Assembly (NCBI GenBank): GCA_963779735.1
Contig: CAVZZJ010000006.1
Location: 124,001 to 188,000 of the forward strand
Length of the DNA stretch: 64,000 nucleotides
Reading direction: 5' to 3'
Origin: Bog-473 sp963779735
GTDB taxonomy: Bacteria > Actinomycetota > Acidimicrobiia > Acidimicrobiales > RAAP-2
The notes beneath the pieces were generated by a model. The model was not told the DNA's origin and searched no databases. It saw nothing but the letters and a program-made list of their open reading frames with translations. A program made the position numbers and the translations under genes. Below, piece by piece: positions 34,869 to 44,261 of the stretch (its first letter is position 1; every line of letters begins with the position of its first letter).

Positions 34869-35963
34869 TCAGTGCTGGGAGGCCGGGGAGCCGATGGCTT
34901 CTTGGAGCAGCGACACGAGGTGACGCTGTGAGTCGGACAGGCTGAACCCATCGGCCCGGGCGCGACCGGCGGCGGCGAGATGCCGGCGCAGGGCGTCGTC
35001 TGAGAGGATCCGCGCCACGGCGGCGGCGAACGGCGCAGGGGACTTGTCGGGTAGTACCAGCCCGGCACCCCCGACGGTCTCGGGAACCGCTGCCACCCCA
35101 TACGCCACGATCGGGACGCCGTGGCCCATGGCTTCGGCCAGGGGCACGCAGAAACCCTCGTGCTCCGAGGCGCAGACGAACACGTCCGCGGCCTGCAGGT
35201 AGGCCTCCAGCTCGGTCTCGCTGACCGACCCCGCCAGGTTGACCGCGTCGTCGAGCCCGAGCTCGGCGATGAAGGCGCGCAGCGCCGGTTCATAGGTTTC
35301 CCCCAGCGGAGACCCCACCAGATGGAGGCGCGCCGCCGGGTCGTAGAGCCTGCGCAGCACGGCCAACATCTTGACCAGGTCGTGCGGCGCCTTGTGCGGG
35401 GAGACCTTGCCCACGAAGAGCAGGTCGGCACCGCCGGACTCCGCCTTTCGCCCGGCCAGCTGCTCCGCCAGCGCCGGATCGGCGGCCTCGCTCTTGCGAT
35501 GCATGTCGATCAGGAGGGGGACCACCGCCGTGTCCTGGTAGCCCAGGTCCCGCAGCTCCGACTCGTTGAACGCCGAGTCGGCCACCGCGAATCGACTCTG
35601 GGGCGCCAGGCGCGCCAGCTGTGTGCGGCCCAGAGCGACCTCGTAGGCCACATCGGGCTCCCAGTCGCGCAACAGGTGCGCCGGGGTGATGTTGTGGTAG
35701 TTCACCAGCTTGGGCTCGGCCCGGGCGGCGAAGATGTCGTAGACCGGGCTGCCGATGGAGGACTGGTAGAGCAACCATCGGTCGCGCCCGGTACGCCCGA
35801 GCTCGGTGACGGTGCGCCCCTCGTCTTGCACGTCGGGCGTGAAGCTCCCGTAGAAGATGTCCGAGTCGATGCCGACGGCGCGCAGTCCGTCGCGCAGGTT
35901 GATGGTGTGAACGCCGATCGCGTCACGGCTGGCCAGCGAGGGAATGACCTGGTCGACGCGCAC
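34869..35963 (-). CDS. Glycosyltransferase, GT4-like
   Basis: 364 aa from GTG 35963; the open frame upstream is partly repeats. VRVDQVIPSLASRDAIGVHT, LVNYHNITPAHLL, LFVGKVSPHKAPHDLVKML and SEHEGFCVPLAEAM place it with 27877 and 33767. Convergent with 33767 and divergent from the SpoIID-type gene, so it is probably regulated separately. Confidence 0.9.
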   Translation of the reverse strand: MRVDQVIPSLASRDAIGVHTINLRDGLRAVGIDSDIFYGSFTPDVQDEGRTVTELGRTGRDRWLLYQSSIGSPVYDIFAARAEPKLVNYHNITPAHLLRDWEPDVAYEVALGRTQLARLAPQSRFAVADSAFNESELRDLGYQDTAVVPLLIDMHRKSEAADPALAEQLAGRKAESGGADLLFVGKVSPHKAPHDLVKMLAVLRRLYDPAARLHLVGSPLGETYEPALRAFIAELGLDDAVNLAGSVSETELEAYLQAADVFVCASEHEGFCVPLAEAMGHGVPIVAYGVAAVPETVGGAGLVLPDKSPAPFAAAVARILSDDALRRHLAAAGRARADGFSLSDSQRHLVSLLQEAIGSPASQH

Positions 35964-35990
35964 GGGCGTGCAGTGTACCGGCGGCACCCC

Positions 35991-36023
35991 ATCGGCACCC
36001 GATCGGCACCCGATCGGCACCCT
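35991..36023. repeat. Three 11-bp direct repeats in a divergent promoter region
   Basis: ATCGGCACCCG occurs at 35991-36001 and 36002-36012, and with one change at 36013-36023. The array lies between the glycosyltransferase start (35963) and the SpoIID-type gene (36047). It may be a regulator-binding array or simple slippage. Confidence 0.6.
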
Positions 36024-36046
36024 GCCGTCGTTAGCGTCTTTCCATT

Positions 36047-38188
36047 GTGATCGCGGTGGTTCAGGGAGTGCGCGCACGCGCGCGGCGCCAACGGCGGACC
36101 CAGCGCACCGAGGGCCATCATCGAACGGACGGTCCTCGGTGGCGCGGCGTCGCCCTCGGTGCGCTGATCGTCGTGCTGGCCGCCGGCGTGCCGCTCGGCC
36201 TGGCGGTCACCTCGGGAACCGCGGCGGCGTCCACCGTCACCGGCGTGGTCCTCGTGGGCCATGGGTACGGGCATGGCATCGGCATGGGGCAGTGGGGCTC
36301 GTTGGGCTACGCGCTCGGCGACGACGGCGGCGCGGGCAACTACAGCTACGGCCAGATCCTCAGCCACTACTACGGCGGCACCGCGTTGGAGACGTTGGGG
36401 ACGGCGCCCGCGCCGCCTTCCATCCACGGTGGGGACGTCATCGTGGCCATGACCGAGAACAACGGCAACGACCTGATCGCCACCGCGGCATCGGGACCCC
36501 TCAGCGTCGCCGGGGTGACCAGCTCGCCCACGGCCGTCCTCTTCCGGCTCACCGGTCCGGGATCGACCTACGACGTGTACACGAGTAGCGGGTGTGCCGG
36601 GGAAGGCGGGTGGCAGCTGAAGGCCACCGGCGTCATGGATCCGACCGCCGCGGCGGCCAACGGGGGGCCGGTCGAGCTCTGCCAGCTCGGTCCGAGCATT
36701 GAGATGCACGGGTCGCTCACGGCACTGGCGAACTCCGACGGGCAGGCCAGGACCGTCAACACCCTCCCGTTGGAGGAGTACGTGGCCGATGTGGCGCCGT
36801 CGGAGTCCCCATCGAGCTGGGCCGGGCTGGGTGGGGCCGGGCCCCAGGGCCAGGACTGGGGCTTCCAGCAGTCCGAGGCCCAGACGGTGGCCGCCCGTTC
36901 CTACGTCGAGGCCGACCCCCTGGGCTACGGCGGCTACGCCGACACCTGCGACCAGACGTGCCAGTCCTACCCCGGGATGGCCAACGAGACGCCCACGTCC
37001 GTGCTGGCCGCCCAAGACACGGCCGGCCAGGTCATGGTGGTCGACGGCACCTCGACGGTGGCCACGACCGAGTACTCCGCCTCTTCGGGCGGCTACTCGG
37101 CCGGCGCGCAGTTCCCCGCCGTCGTCGATGCCGGCGACGCCATCTGCATCAGCGCATCGGTGTGCAACCAGAACCACGACTGGACGGTGACGCTCTCGGC
37201 CGCCTCCGTCGATGCGGCCTACCCGTCGATCGGAGCCTTGACGTCGCTGGACGTGACGTCGCGCAGCGGCGACGGCGACGAGGGCGGCCGGGTGAACGAG
37301 ATGACGGTGGCCGGGACCGCCGGCTCCGTGTCGGTCACGGGATCGGCGTTCGCCGCGGCGATGAACCTGAAGTCGAACTGGTTCTCCCTGGCCGATCCCT
37401 CCGGGGGCGATGGTCCGGGCTACTGGCTGGCCGCCTCCAACGGCGGGGTCTTCAGCTTCGGGGGCGCCCGGTTCTACGGCAGCGCCGGCAACCTCGTGCT
37501 CAACAAGCCCATCGTGGGCATGGCTGCCACGCCCGACGGGGGCGGCTACTGGCTGGTGGCCGCCGACGGCGGGATCTTCACCTTCGGCGACGCCCGGTTC
37601 TACGGCAGTACCGGGAACCTCGTGCTCAACAAGCCCATCGTGGGCATGGCCGCCACGCCCGACGGGGGCGGCTACTGGCTGGTGGCCGCCGACGGCGGGA
37701 TCTTCACCTTCGGCGACGCCCGGTTCTACGGCAGTACCGGGAACCTCGTGCTCAACAAGCCCATCGTGGGCATGGCCGCCTCGCCCGGCGGGGGCGGCTA
37801 CTGGCTGGTGGCCTCCGACGGCGGGATCTTCACCTTCGGCGACGCCCGTTACGAGGGCTCTCTCGGCGCGTCGCCCCCGGCCTCGCCCGTCGTCGGCATG
37901 GCGCCCGCAGCCGGCGGAGGAGGGTACTGGCTGCTCGAAGCGGACGGCACCGTCCAGGGCTTCGGTGCTGCGCCGGCGTTGGCCCCCGGGGAGGGGTCGC
38001 CCGGAATCGGGTCGGCCGACAGCCCGGTGACCTCCATGACGCCGAGCACCGATGGCCAGGGCTACGTCGTGGTCGACGACTCGGGGCAGGCGTTCTCCTA
38101 CGGCGACGCGCTGTACGCCGGCGACGTGGCCTCCGTCGTGCCGGGCTACTCGGGACTGATCGTGGGCAGTGCGGCCAATCCCGGCTGA
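36047..38188 (+). CDS. Exported SpoIID/LytB-type protein with GYWLVAADGG repeats
   Basis: 713 aa. The N-terminal hydrophobic stretch (VALGALIVVLAAGVPLGLAV) is a signal sequence. HGYGHGIGMGQWGSLGYALG and TLPLEEYVADVAPSE, with TVAARSYVEA and YSASSGGYSAG, are the SpoIID/LytB marks; in this family the catalytic domain cuts stripped peptidoglycan strands. The C-terminal third is a row of 42-residue repeats (GGYWLVAADGGIFTFGDA), three of which are nearly identical. 43-bp convergent overlap with the HAD gene. Confidence 0.88.
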   Translation: MIAVVQGVRARARRQRRTQRTEGHHRTDGPRWRGVALGALIVVLAAGVPLGLAVTSGTAAASTVTGVVLVGHGYGHGIGMGQWGSLGYALGDDGGAGNYSYGQILSHYYGGTALETLGTAPAPPSIHGGDVIVAMTENNGNDLIATAASGPLSVAGVTSSPTAVLFRLTGPGSTYDVYTSSGCAGEGGWQLKATGVMDPTAAAANGGPVELCQLGPSIEMHGSLTALANSDGQARTVNTLPLEEYVADVAPSESPSSWAGLGGAGPQGQDWGFQQSEAQTVAARSYVEADPLGYGGYADTCDQTCQSYPGMANETPTSVLAAQDTAGQVMVVDGTSTVATTEYSASSGGYSAGAQFPAVVDAGDAICISASVCNQNHDWTVTLSAASVDAAYPSIGALTSLDVTSRSGDGDEGGRVNEMTVAGTAGSVSVTGSAFAAAMNLKSNWFSLADPSGGDGPGYWLAASNGGVFSFGGARFYGSAGNLVLNKPIVGMAATPDGGGYWLVAADGGIFTFGDARFYGSTGNLVLNKPIVGMAATPDGGGYWLVAADGGIFTFGDARFYGSTGNLVLNKPIVGMAASPGGGGYWLVASDGGIFTFGDARYEGSLGASPPASPVVGMAPAAGGGGYWLLEADGTVQGFGAAPALAPGEGSPGIGSADSPVTSMTPSTDGQGYVVVDDSGQAFSYGDALYAGDVASVVPGYSGLIVGSAANPG
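37459..37850. repeat. 126-bp tandem repeat within the SpoIID-type gene
   Basis: Period 126 bp (42 codons), three copies almost identical at DNA level (phase marker CAACAAG at 37501, 37627 and 37753). Identity this high suggests recent slippage or gene conversion. Confidence 0.85.
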
Positions 38189-38907
38189 GTCGTGCCCGAC
38201 TCCCGGTTCACGTCGGCCAGACGGGGAAAGCGGCGCAGCCGCCCCAGGGGGCCCAAGAGGCTGGCGTCGACACCATGGTCCGCCGCGTTGAGCAGCCGCA
38301 GGTCGCCCCGGCTGTTGCCGTAGGCCCACAGTTCCACCTGGTCGCCGCCGCCGGCCAGAAGGCCATGGGTGCGCAGGTGGGTCAGCAGCCGCGCGTACTT
38401 CTCCGTCCCCCGGCAGTTGACGCCCTCGTAGCCGCCGGTGAGGATGTGTCCCCCGCCCACCGCCAGCCGGGTGGCTACGACGCCATCGACCCCGAGCAGC
38501 TCACCGGCCGGGCGCACGTAGCACTCCGGAGAGGCGGAGACGATGACCACGTGGTGCCCCTGGCGCTGGTGCCACTGCAGGCGCAACCGAGCATCCGGGC
38601 GCAGGTGGCGGGCCAGATGCCCCCGGGCGAAGGTGAACCCCTGGTCGTCCACCACCTCGACCGGTAGCCCGCCGACGAGGCGGGTGAGGAGCCGCTCCTT
38701 GGCGTCGTCCGCCGCCTGCCCTCCGAGAAGCGCCGCCAGCACGAATCTGGGCCAGAGCCTGCTCATGGCGCGCAACACGGGCCAGATGCCCCGCAGGTCG
38801 ATCAGGAAGGGGAGCACGCTTCCGCCCCTGGTCAGCGTGCCGTCGAAGTCGAAGGCAGCCACCGTCGTGGGGTGACCCGCCTGAGAGCGCTGCACCGGAG
38901 GGTCCAT
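38146..38907 (-). CDS. HAD-superfamily hydrolase, HAD-IB (SerB-like)
   Basis: 253 aa from ATG 38907. AAFDFDGTLTRGGSVLPFL (nucleophile Asp), HHVVIVSASPECYVRP (motif II), and WAYGNSRGDLRLL (motif III) are the HAD-IB pattern. Intact. The family includes phosphoserine phosphatases and phospholipid-type acyltransferase partners. Overlaps the SpoIID-type gene at the 3' end. Confidence 0.88.
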   Translation of the reverse strand: MDPPVQRSQAGHPTTVAAFDFDGTLTRGGSVLPFLIDLRGIWPVLRAMSRLWPRFVLAALLGGQAADDAKERLLTRLVGGLPVEVVDDQGFTFARGHLARHLRPDARLRLQWHQRQGHHVVIVSASPECYVRPAGELLGVDGVVATRLAVGGGHILTGGYEGVNCRGTEKYARLLTHLRTHGLLAGGGDQVELWAYGNSRGDLRLLNAADHGVDASLLGPLGRLRRFPRLADVNRESGTTQPGLAALPTISPE

Positions 38908-39085
38908 CACCGGCTCATTCTCCCACGGCCGCCACGGCGGGCAGCCCTTCCCCCGTGGTGGGCCACCCCCCACGCGTCGGGTTCACCCCGGTTGCCGTAA
39001 AGGTGACCTGCGGGGTCGACAATTGCCGGGCGAGCCGGTAAGGTCGTGCTCCGACAACCCCAAGCCACATCTACAGGAGGCTCAC

Positions 39086-39721
39086 ATGGCAGTTCGACTG
39101 GGGGACACCGCTCCCGACTTCACGGCCGACACCACCGACGGCACCATCAACTTCCACGAATGGCTGGGCGACAGCTGGGGGATTCTCTTCTCGCACCCCA
39201 AGGACTTCACCCCGGTGTGCACCACCGAGTTGGGCGCCTTCTCCAAGGCCAAGCCGGAGTTCGACAAGCGCAACACCAAGCTGATCGGCATCTCGGTCGA
39301 CTCGGTCCAGTCGCACAAGGGTTGGGCGGGCGACATTGAGGAGACCCAGGGCTCGGCCCTGGCCTTCCCCCTCATCGGTGACGAGGACCGGCAGGTCGCC
39401 GACCTCTACGACATGATCCACCCCAACGCCAGCGACACGCTCACCGTGCGCTCGGTCTTCATCATCGGGCCGGACAAGAAGGTCAAGCTCACCTTGACTT
39501 ACCCGGCATCGACCGGCCGCAACGTCGAGGAGATCATCCGGGTGCTCGACTCTCTGCAGTTGACGGCCGACTACAAGGTGGCCACGCCGGTCAACTGGAC
39601 AGACGGCGAGGACGTCATCATCGTCCCCGCGGTGAGCGACGACGAGGCCAAGGACCGGTTCCCCAAGGGCTGGAAAGCACTGAAGCCGTACCTCCGGGTG
39701 ACCCCACAGCCCAACCGCTGA
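39086..39721 (+). CDS. Peroxiredoxin, 1-Cys (Prx6) type
   Basis: 211 aa from ATG 39086 with AGGAGG at 39075-39080. Peroxidatic Cys45 in SHPKDFTPVCTTELG; the C-terminal extension with VNWTDGEDVIIVP is usual for Prx6. Reduces hydrogen and alkyl hydroperoxides. Intact, single gene. Confidence 0.96.
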   Translation: MAVRLGDTAPDFTADTTDGTINFHEWLGDSWGILFSHPKDFTPVCTTELGAFSKAKPEFDKRNTKLIGISVDSVQSHKGWAGDIEETQGSALAFPLIGDEDRQVADLYDMIHPNASDTLTVRSVFIIGPDKKVKLTLTYPASTGRNVEEIIRVLDSLQLTADYKVATPVNWTDGEDVIIVPAVSDDEAKDRFPKGWKALKPYLRVTPQPNR

Positions 39722-39782
39722 GCGGGCGGGGCTGCCGCTCTCTCGCGAGTCCCGGCAGCGCCGATGACGAGAGAGGGGGAAC

Positions 39783-40964
39783 GTGACGCTCCCGCTCCGC
39801 GGTGTCACGGTGGTTTCGTTCGAGCAGGCCGTGGCGGCGCCGTTCTGCAGCCGGCATCTGGGCGATCTCGGTGCACGAGTCATAAAGGTCGAGCAGCGCG
39901 CCGGGGGCGACTTCACCCGGCACTACGACGACGCCGTGCGCGGCATGGCCTCCCACTTCGTGTGGCTCAACCGGAACAAGGAGTCTCTGACGCTCGACGT
40001 GAAGCATCCCGCCGCGCAGCAGGTGCTCGAACGGCTCCTCGACCGGGCCGACGTCGTCATTCAGAACCTGGCACCGGGCGCCGCTCATCGCATGGGAATC
40101 GGCGCGGCGGACATCGTCGCCCGATTCCCGAGGGCGATCGCCGTGGACATCTCCGGGTACGGCGAGGGCGGTCCCTACGACGAGAAACGGGCGTACGACC
40201 TGCTCATCCAAGCCGAGGGCGGGGCATGCTCGATCACCGGCCTTCCCGGCGCCCCGGCCAAGGCGGGCCCCCCCGTCGCCGACATCGGCTCGGGCCTCTA
40301 TTCGTTGTCCGGGATTCTGGCCGCGCTGTACGCCCGCGAGCGAACCGGGCGAGGCGCCGCCATCCGCATCAGCATGTTCGACGTGGTGGCCGAGTTTATG
40401 GGCTTCGCGCTGCAGTTCACCCGGCACACCGGGGAGGAGCGCCAACCCAACGGGATGAGCACGCCCATGGTTGCCCCCTACGGCGCGTACCCGACGAGCG
40501 ACGGGCAGACGGTCGTGCTCGGCACGACCAACGATCGCGAGTGGCAACGGCTGGCGACCTCCATGCTCGACCGGCCCGACCTGGCCGCCGATCCGAGATT
40601 TGCCACCAACATGGCCCGCTGCGAAGAGCGGGCGGCACTCGACGAGGTGATCGGCCATTGGACGCGGCAGCACCCGCTCGCCTACATACAGTCGGTGGCC
40701 GACGCCGCCGGGATCGGCAACGCGCGCTACAACACGGTCAAGGACGTCCTGGCCCACCCTCAGCTCCAGGCGCGCCGTCGCTGGCACGACGTCGACTCGC
40801 CCGTAGGTCCACTCCCTACCCTGCTGGCCCCACTGGAATCGGAGCACTGGCCACAACGGCTCGATCCCGTCCCCGCATTGGGCGAGCATACGGATTCGAT
40901 TCTGGCCGAACTCGGGTACTCTTTCGATGAAATTGTTCAGCTGCGGGGTGACGCCGCAGTTTGA
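39783..40964 (+). CDS. CaiB/BaiF CoA-transferase
   Basis: 393 aa type III CoA-transferase. LRGVTVVSFEQAVAAPFCSR near the start, ARVIKVEQRAGGDFTR, LNRNKESLTLDVK, and the likely catalytic Asp in AYDLLIQAEGG. First of a three-gene unit with an SDR and a thiolase, so it may move CoA between carboxylic acids in fatty-acid or aromatic degradation. Confidence 0.93.
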   Translation: MTLPLRGVTVVSFEQAVAAPFCSRHLGDLGARVIKVEQRAGGDFTRHYDDAVRGMASHFVWLNRNKESLTLDVKHPAAQQVLERLLDRADVVIQNLAPGAAHRMGIGAADIVARFPRAIAVDISGYGEGGPYDEKRAYDLLIQAEGGACSITGLPGAPAKAGPPVADIGSGLYSLSGILAALYARERTGRGAAIRISMFDVVAEFMGFALQFTRHTGEERQPNGMSTPMVAPYGAYPTSDGQTVVLGTTNDREWQRLATSMLDRPDLAADPRFATNMARCEERAALDEVIGHWTRQHPLAYIQSVADAAGIGNARYNTVKDVLAHPQLQARRRWHDVDSPVGPLPTLLAPLESEHWPQRLDPVPALGEHTDSILAELGYSFDEIVQLRGDAAV

Positions 40965-41021
40965 ACGGACCTAACGGACCGGCCCACTGCCCGAGCCGTA
41001 CCGATCACAGGGGTGCCGCAC

Positions 41022-41765
41022 ATGGGTTTGCTGGATGCCAAAGCCGCCGTCGTGACGGGAGGTGCGCAAGGGATCGGTCGAGCGATGGCCGAGGCGTTTG
41101 CCCGCGAGGGAGCGGCCGTCCTGATCGCCGACGTGAACGAGCCCGCCGCCAAGAAAACGGCCGACGAGCTCGTCGCCCGGGGATCGACGGTGCTGGCGGT
41201 GCGGTGCGACGTCACATCTGAGGCCGACGTCGACGCCGTGGTGGCGCGCTGCGTGGCGGACTTCGGAGCGCTCGACGTCATGGTCAACAATGCGGGCGTG
41301 ACGCGGGATGCCACCCTGCGGCGCATGACCCTGGAGGAGTTCCGTACGGTCATTGACGTGCACCTCCAGGGTGCCTGGCTCGGGACTCGGGCGGCGGCTT
41401 TCGTCATGCGGGAGCAGCAGAGCGGTTCCATCATCAACATGTCGTCGATCTCGGGGAAGGTCGGCAACATCGGTCAGACGAACTACAGCACGGCCAAGGC
41501 GGGCCTGGTCGGCCTGACCAAGGCGTCGGCGAAGGAACTGGCGCACGTCGGCGTGCGGGTCAACGCCATTCAACCCGGCCTCATACGGACGGCGATGACC
41601 GAAGCGATGCGGGCCGACGTCTGGGAACAGAAGCTGGCGGAGATCCCGATGGCCCGAGCCGGCGATGTCGGCGACGTGGCCAACGCAGCCCTGTTCTTGG
41701 CCTCCGATCTATCGGGGTACATGACCGGGACGGTTCTGGAGGTCACCGGGGGGCGATACATGTGA
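41022..41765 (+). CDS. SDR family oxidoreductase, FabG-like
   Basis: 247 aa from ATG 41022. VTGGAQGIG, NNAGV, SSIS (Ser) and YSTAK. The NAD(P)-type 3-oxoacyl reductase/3-hydroxyacyl dehydrogenase group. Followed 20 nt later by the thiolase, which would act on the same beta-keto chemistry. Confidence 0.92.
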   Translation: MGLLDAKAAVVTGGAQGIGRAMAEAFAREGAAVLIADVNEPAAKKTADELVARGSTVLAVRCDVTSEADVDAVVARCVADFGALDVMVNNAGVTRDATLRRMTLEEFRTVIDVHLQGAWLGTRAAAFVMREQQSGSIINMSSISGKVGNIGQTNYSTAKAGLVGLTKASAKELAHVGVRVNAIQPGLIRTAMTEAMRADVWEQKLAEIPMARAGDVGDVANAALFLASDLSGYMTGTVLEVTGGRYM

Positions 41766-41784
41766 GCGAGATTTGGAGAGAGTC

Positions 41785-42996
41785 GTGAGAGACGCCGTGG
41801 TGTGCGAGCCGGTCCGGACGCCCGTCGGGCGCTACGGCGGGGTGTTCCGCGACGTGCCCGCAACCGAGCTGGCGGCGGCGGTCGTCGCCGAGGTGGTGGC
41901 TCGCACCGGCGTGGCCCCCGAACAGATAGACGACGTGCTCCTCGGTCAGTGCTACCCCAATGGAGAGGCGCCCGGGATCGGCCGGGTGGCGGCCCTCGAT
42001 GCCGGACTACCCGTGTCGGTGACCGGCTACCAGCTCGACCGGCGTTGCGGGTCGGGTCTGCAGAGCATCATCAACGCAGCAATGCAGGTCCAGACCGGGG
42101 CCAGCGAGATCGTGCTCGCCGGAGGCGTGGAGAGCATGAGCCAGGCCGAGTACTACACGACGGCCATGCGCTGGGGCGCCCGCTCGGAGCACGTGTCGAT
42201 GTTCGACCGTCTCGCCCGGGGCAGGGTGACCGCCGGGGGCGTCCACCACCCGGTTCCCGGCGGCATGATCGAAACGGCGGAGAACCTGCGCCGCGAGTAC
42301 CGGATCTCCCGAGGGGAGCAGGACGAGCTCGCGCTGCGTTCCCATCAACGCGCCGTCGCCGCCCAACAAAAGGGCGCCTTCGACGACGAGATCGTCCCGG
42401 TCACCGTCCACGGGCGAACCGGGGAAACGGTCGTCGACACCGATGAGCACCCGCGCCCGGACACCACGCTCGAGTCACTGAGCGCCCTGCGGGCGGTGAT
42501 GGTTCGCCAGGACCCGGAGGCCACGGTGACCGCCGGCAATTCGAGCGGCCAGAACGACGGTGCGTCCCTCTGCCTCGTCACTCACCCCGACAAGGCGGCC
42601 GAGCTCGGCCTCCGTCCCCTGGCACGCCTGCGGTCGTGGGCCGTCGCCGGCGTGGAACCATCGCGCATGGGCATCGGCCCGGTTGCGGCGACGGCAAGGG
42701 CGCTGGAGCTTGCCGGAGTGGGGTTCGCCGATATCGGGTTGATAGAGCTCAACGAGGCCTTCGCGTCTCAGGTGCTGGCATGCACGCGGGAGTGGGGTTT
42801 CGGCGATGCCGATTTCGAACGGCTCAACGTGCACGGGTCGGGCATCTCGCTCGGCCACCCGGTGGGCGCCACCGGCGGACGGATCCTGGCCACCCTGCTC
42901 CGGGAGATGGACCGACGCGGCGCGTCCCTGGGCCTCGAAACCATGTGCATCGGCGGCGGCCAAGGGCTCACGGCCATCTTCGAAGCGGTCGACTGA
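41785..42996 (+). CDS. Thiolase (acetyl-CoA acyltransferase)
   Basis: 403 aa from GTG 41785. Active Cys88 in DRRCGSGLQS, His in GHPVGATGG and the second Cys in CIGGGQG. Cleaves 3-ketoacyl-CoA with CoA or condenses acyl-CoA. GGAGAGAG lies before the start. A TTG upstream (41773) is less likely. Confidence 0.95.
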   Translation: MRDAVVCEPVRTPVGRYGGVFRDVPATELAAAVVAEVVARTGVAPEQIDDVLLGQCYPNGEAPGIGRVAALDAGLPVSVTGYQLDRRCGSGLQSIINAAMQVQTGASEIVLAGGVESMSQAEYYTTAMRWGARSEHVSMFDRLARGRVTAGGVHHPVPGGMIETAENLRREYRISRGEQDELALRSHQRAVAAQQKGAFDDEIVPVTVHGRTGETVVDTDEHPRPDTTLESLSALRAVMVRQDPEATVTAGNSSGQNDGASLCLVTHPDKAAELGLRPLARLRSWAVAGVEPSRMGIGPVAATARALELAGVGFADIGLIELNEAFASQVLACTREWGFGDADFERLNVHGSGISLGHPVGATGGRILATLLREMDRRGASLGLETMCIGGGQGLTAIFEAVD

Positions 42997-43008
42997 GTCG
43001 TTTCCCGC

Positions 43009-43097
43009 CAGCCGCCGGCCGCCGGCCGCCGGCCGCCGACCAATCAGCCGATCAGCCAATCAGCCGCCAGCCGCCAGCCGCCAGCTCAGCCGTCAGC
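43009..43097. repeat. CCGCCAG/CCGGCCG low-complexity repeat
   Basis: Short units such as CCGGCCG, CAATCAGCCG and CCGCCAG recur between the convergent thiolase and acyl-CoA dehydrogenase genes. No gene and no clean hairpin. Confidence 0.6.
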
Positions 43098-44243
43098 CGC
43101 CGCCCCGATCACGTGGCGCGCGATGATGACCTGTTGGATCTGGCTGGTCCCTTCGTATATACGGAACAACCGGGCGTCGCGGTAGAAGCGCTCGACGGCG
43201 ACACCACGCATGTAGCCCGCGCCCCCGTGAATCTGCACGGCGCGATCGGCGACCCGGCCCACCATCTCGCTGCAGAAGTACTTGGCCGTCGACGGGCCGA
43301 CCTTGCGGTCTGAGCCGTCGTCGAAGGCCCGCGCCGATTCGAGCACGAGGCTGCGACCGGCGTGGAGCTCGGTGACGGAGTCGGCGATCAGGCCCTGAAT
43401 GAGCTGGAAGCTGGCGATGGGACGTCCCGACTGTTTCCTCGTGCGGGCGTACTCGACCGACTCATCGACCAGTCGTTCCGCCATGCCGACGCAGAGGGCG
43501 GCTATGTGGATCCTCCCGTGGGCCAGGCAGCGCATGGCCGTGGCCCAGCCGGTATTCGTCCCCGCATCCCCACCCACCAGGGCGGTGGCGGGCACCCGCA
43601 CGTCTTGCAGGTTGACATCTGCGGTCCAGGCGCCGAACTGGCCCATCTTGTGGTCACGGGGTCCGACCGATAGGCCGGCTGTTCCCCGCGGGACCAGGAA
43701 CGTCGAGATCCCGCGGGTGGCCTTGGCGGCCGGATCGGTTCGGGCGAAGACCATGAAGACGTCGGCCAGCGGCGCGTTGGTGATGTAGCGCTTGGCACCG
43801 TTGAGGATCCACCCTTCACCATCGCGGGCTCCGCTGGTCGTCATCCCCGAGGGGTCCGAGCCGGCCTCGGATTCGGTCAGGGCGAAGGACGCGACGGCCT
43901 CACCCGAGGCGATCCGCGGCAACCACGCCTCCTTCTGCGCCTCGGTGCCACCCTCCATCAGCACGTGCCCCGCGATGCCGTTGTTGGTGCCGAACATCGA
44001 CCGCAGCGCCGGAGTGGTGTATCCGAGCTCAATGACGATCCGACTTTCTTCCTCCATCGACAGACCCAGGCCGCCATAGGCCTGGGGGAGTGCGAAGCCG
44101 AAGAGGCCCATGTTCCTGGCCGCTTGGCGGATGGCGGACGGGATCTCGTCCTTCTCCTCGATCTCGGGCTCGGCCGGGACCACCGTCGTGCGAATGAAAG
44201 CTCGCACCAATGACTTGATCTCCTCGAACTCTTCGCCGTCCAC
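43086..44243 (-). CDS. Acyl-CoA dehydrogenase
   Basis: 385 aa, GTG start. FAD enzyme: ALTESEAGSDPSGMTTSGA, then a catalytic Glu near residue 364 in RIYEGTSQIQ, and AARHVIG-type C-terminus. Length and motifs are complete. First in a fatty-acid activation/oxidation pair with the acyl-CoA synthetase. Confidence 0.95.
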   Translation of the reverse strand: MDGEEFEEIKSLVRAFIRTTVVPAEPEIEEKDEIPSAIRQAARNMGLFGFALPQAYGGLGLSMEEESRIVIELGYTTPALRSMFGTNNGIAGHVLMEGGTEAQKEAWLPRIASGEAVASFALTESEAGSDPSGMTTSGARDGEGWILNGAKRYITNAPLADVFMVFARTDPAAKATRGISTFLVPRGTAGLSVGPRDHKMGQFGAWTADVNLQDVRVPATALVGGDAGTNTGWATAMRCLAHGRIHIAALCVGMAERLVDESVEYARTRKQSGRPIASFQLIQGLIADSVTELHAGRSLVLESARAFDDGSDRKVGPSTAKYFCSEMVGRVADRAVQIHGGAGYMRGVAVERFYRDARLFRIYEGTSQIQQVIIARHVIGAAADG

Positions 44244-44261
44244 GCCGCTCTCCCCTTCGTC

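Noticed and set aside
37459..37850. CRISPR-like array
   Set aside because: The repeats are contiguous, in frame and coding; there are no spacers.
36958..38667. 569-aa plus-strand open frame over the repeat region
   Set aside because: Out-of-frame shadow of the SpoIID-type repeat gene, rich in Arg and Gly.
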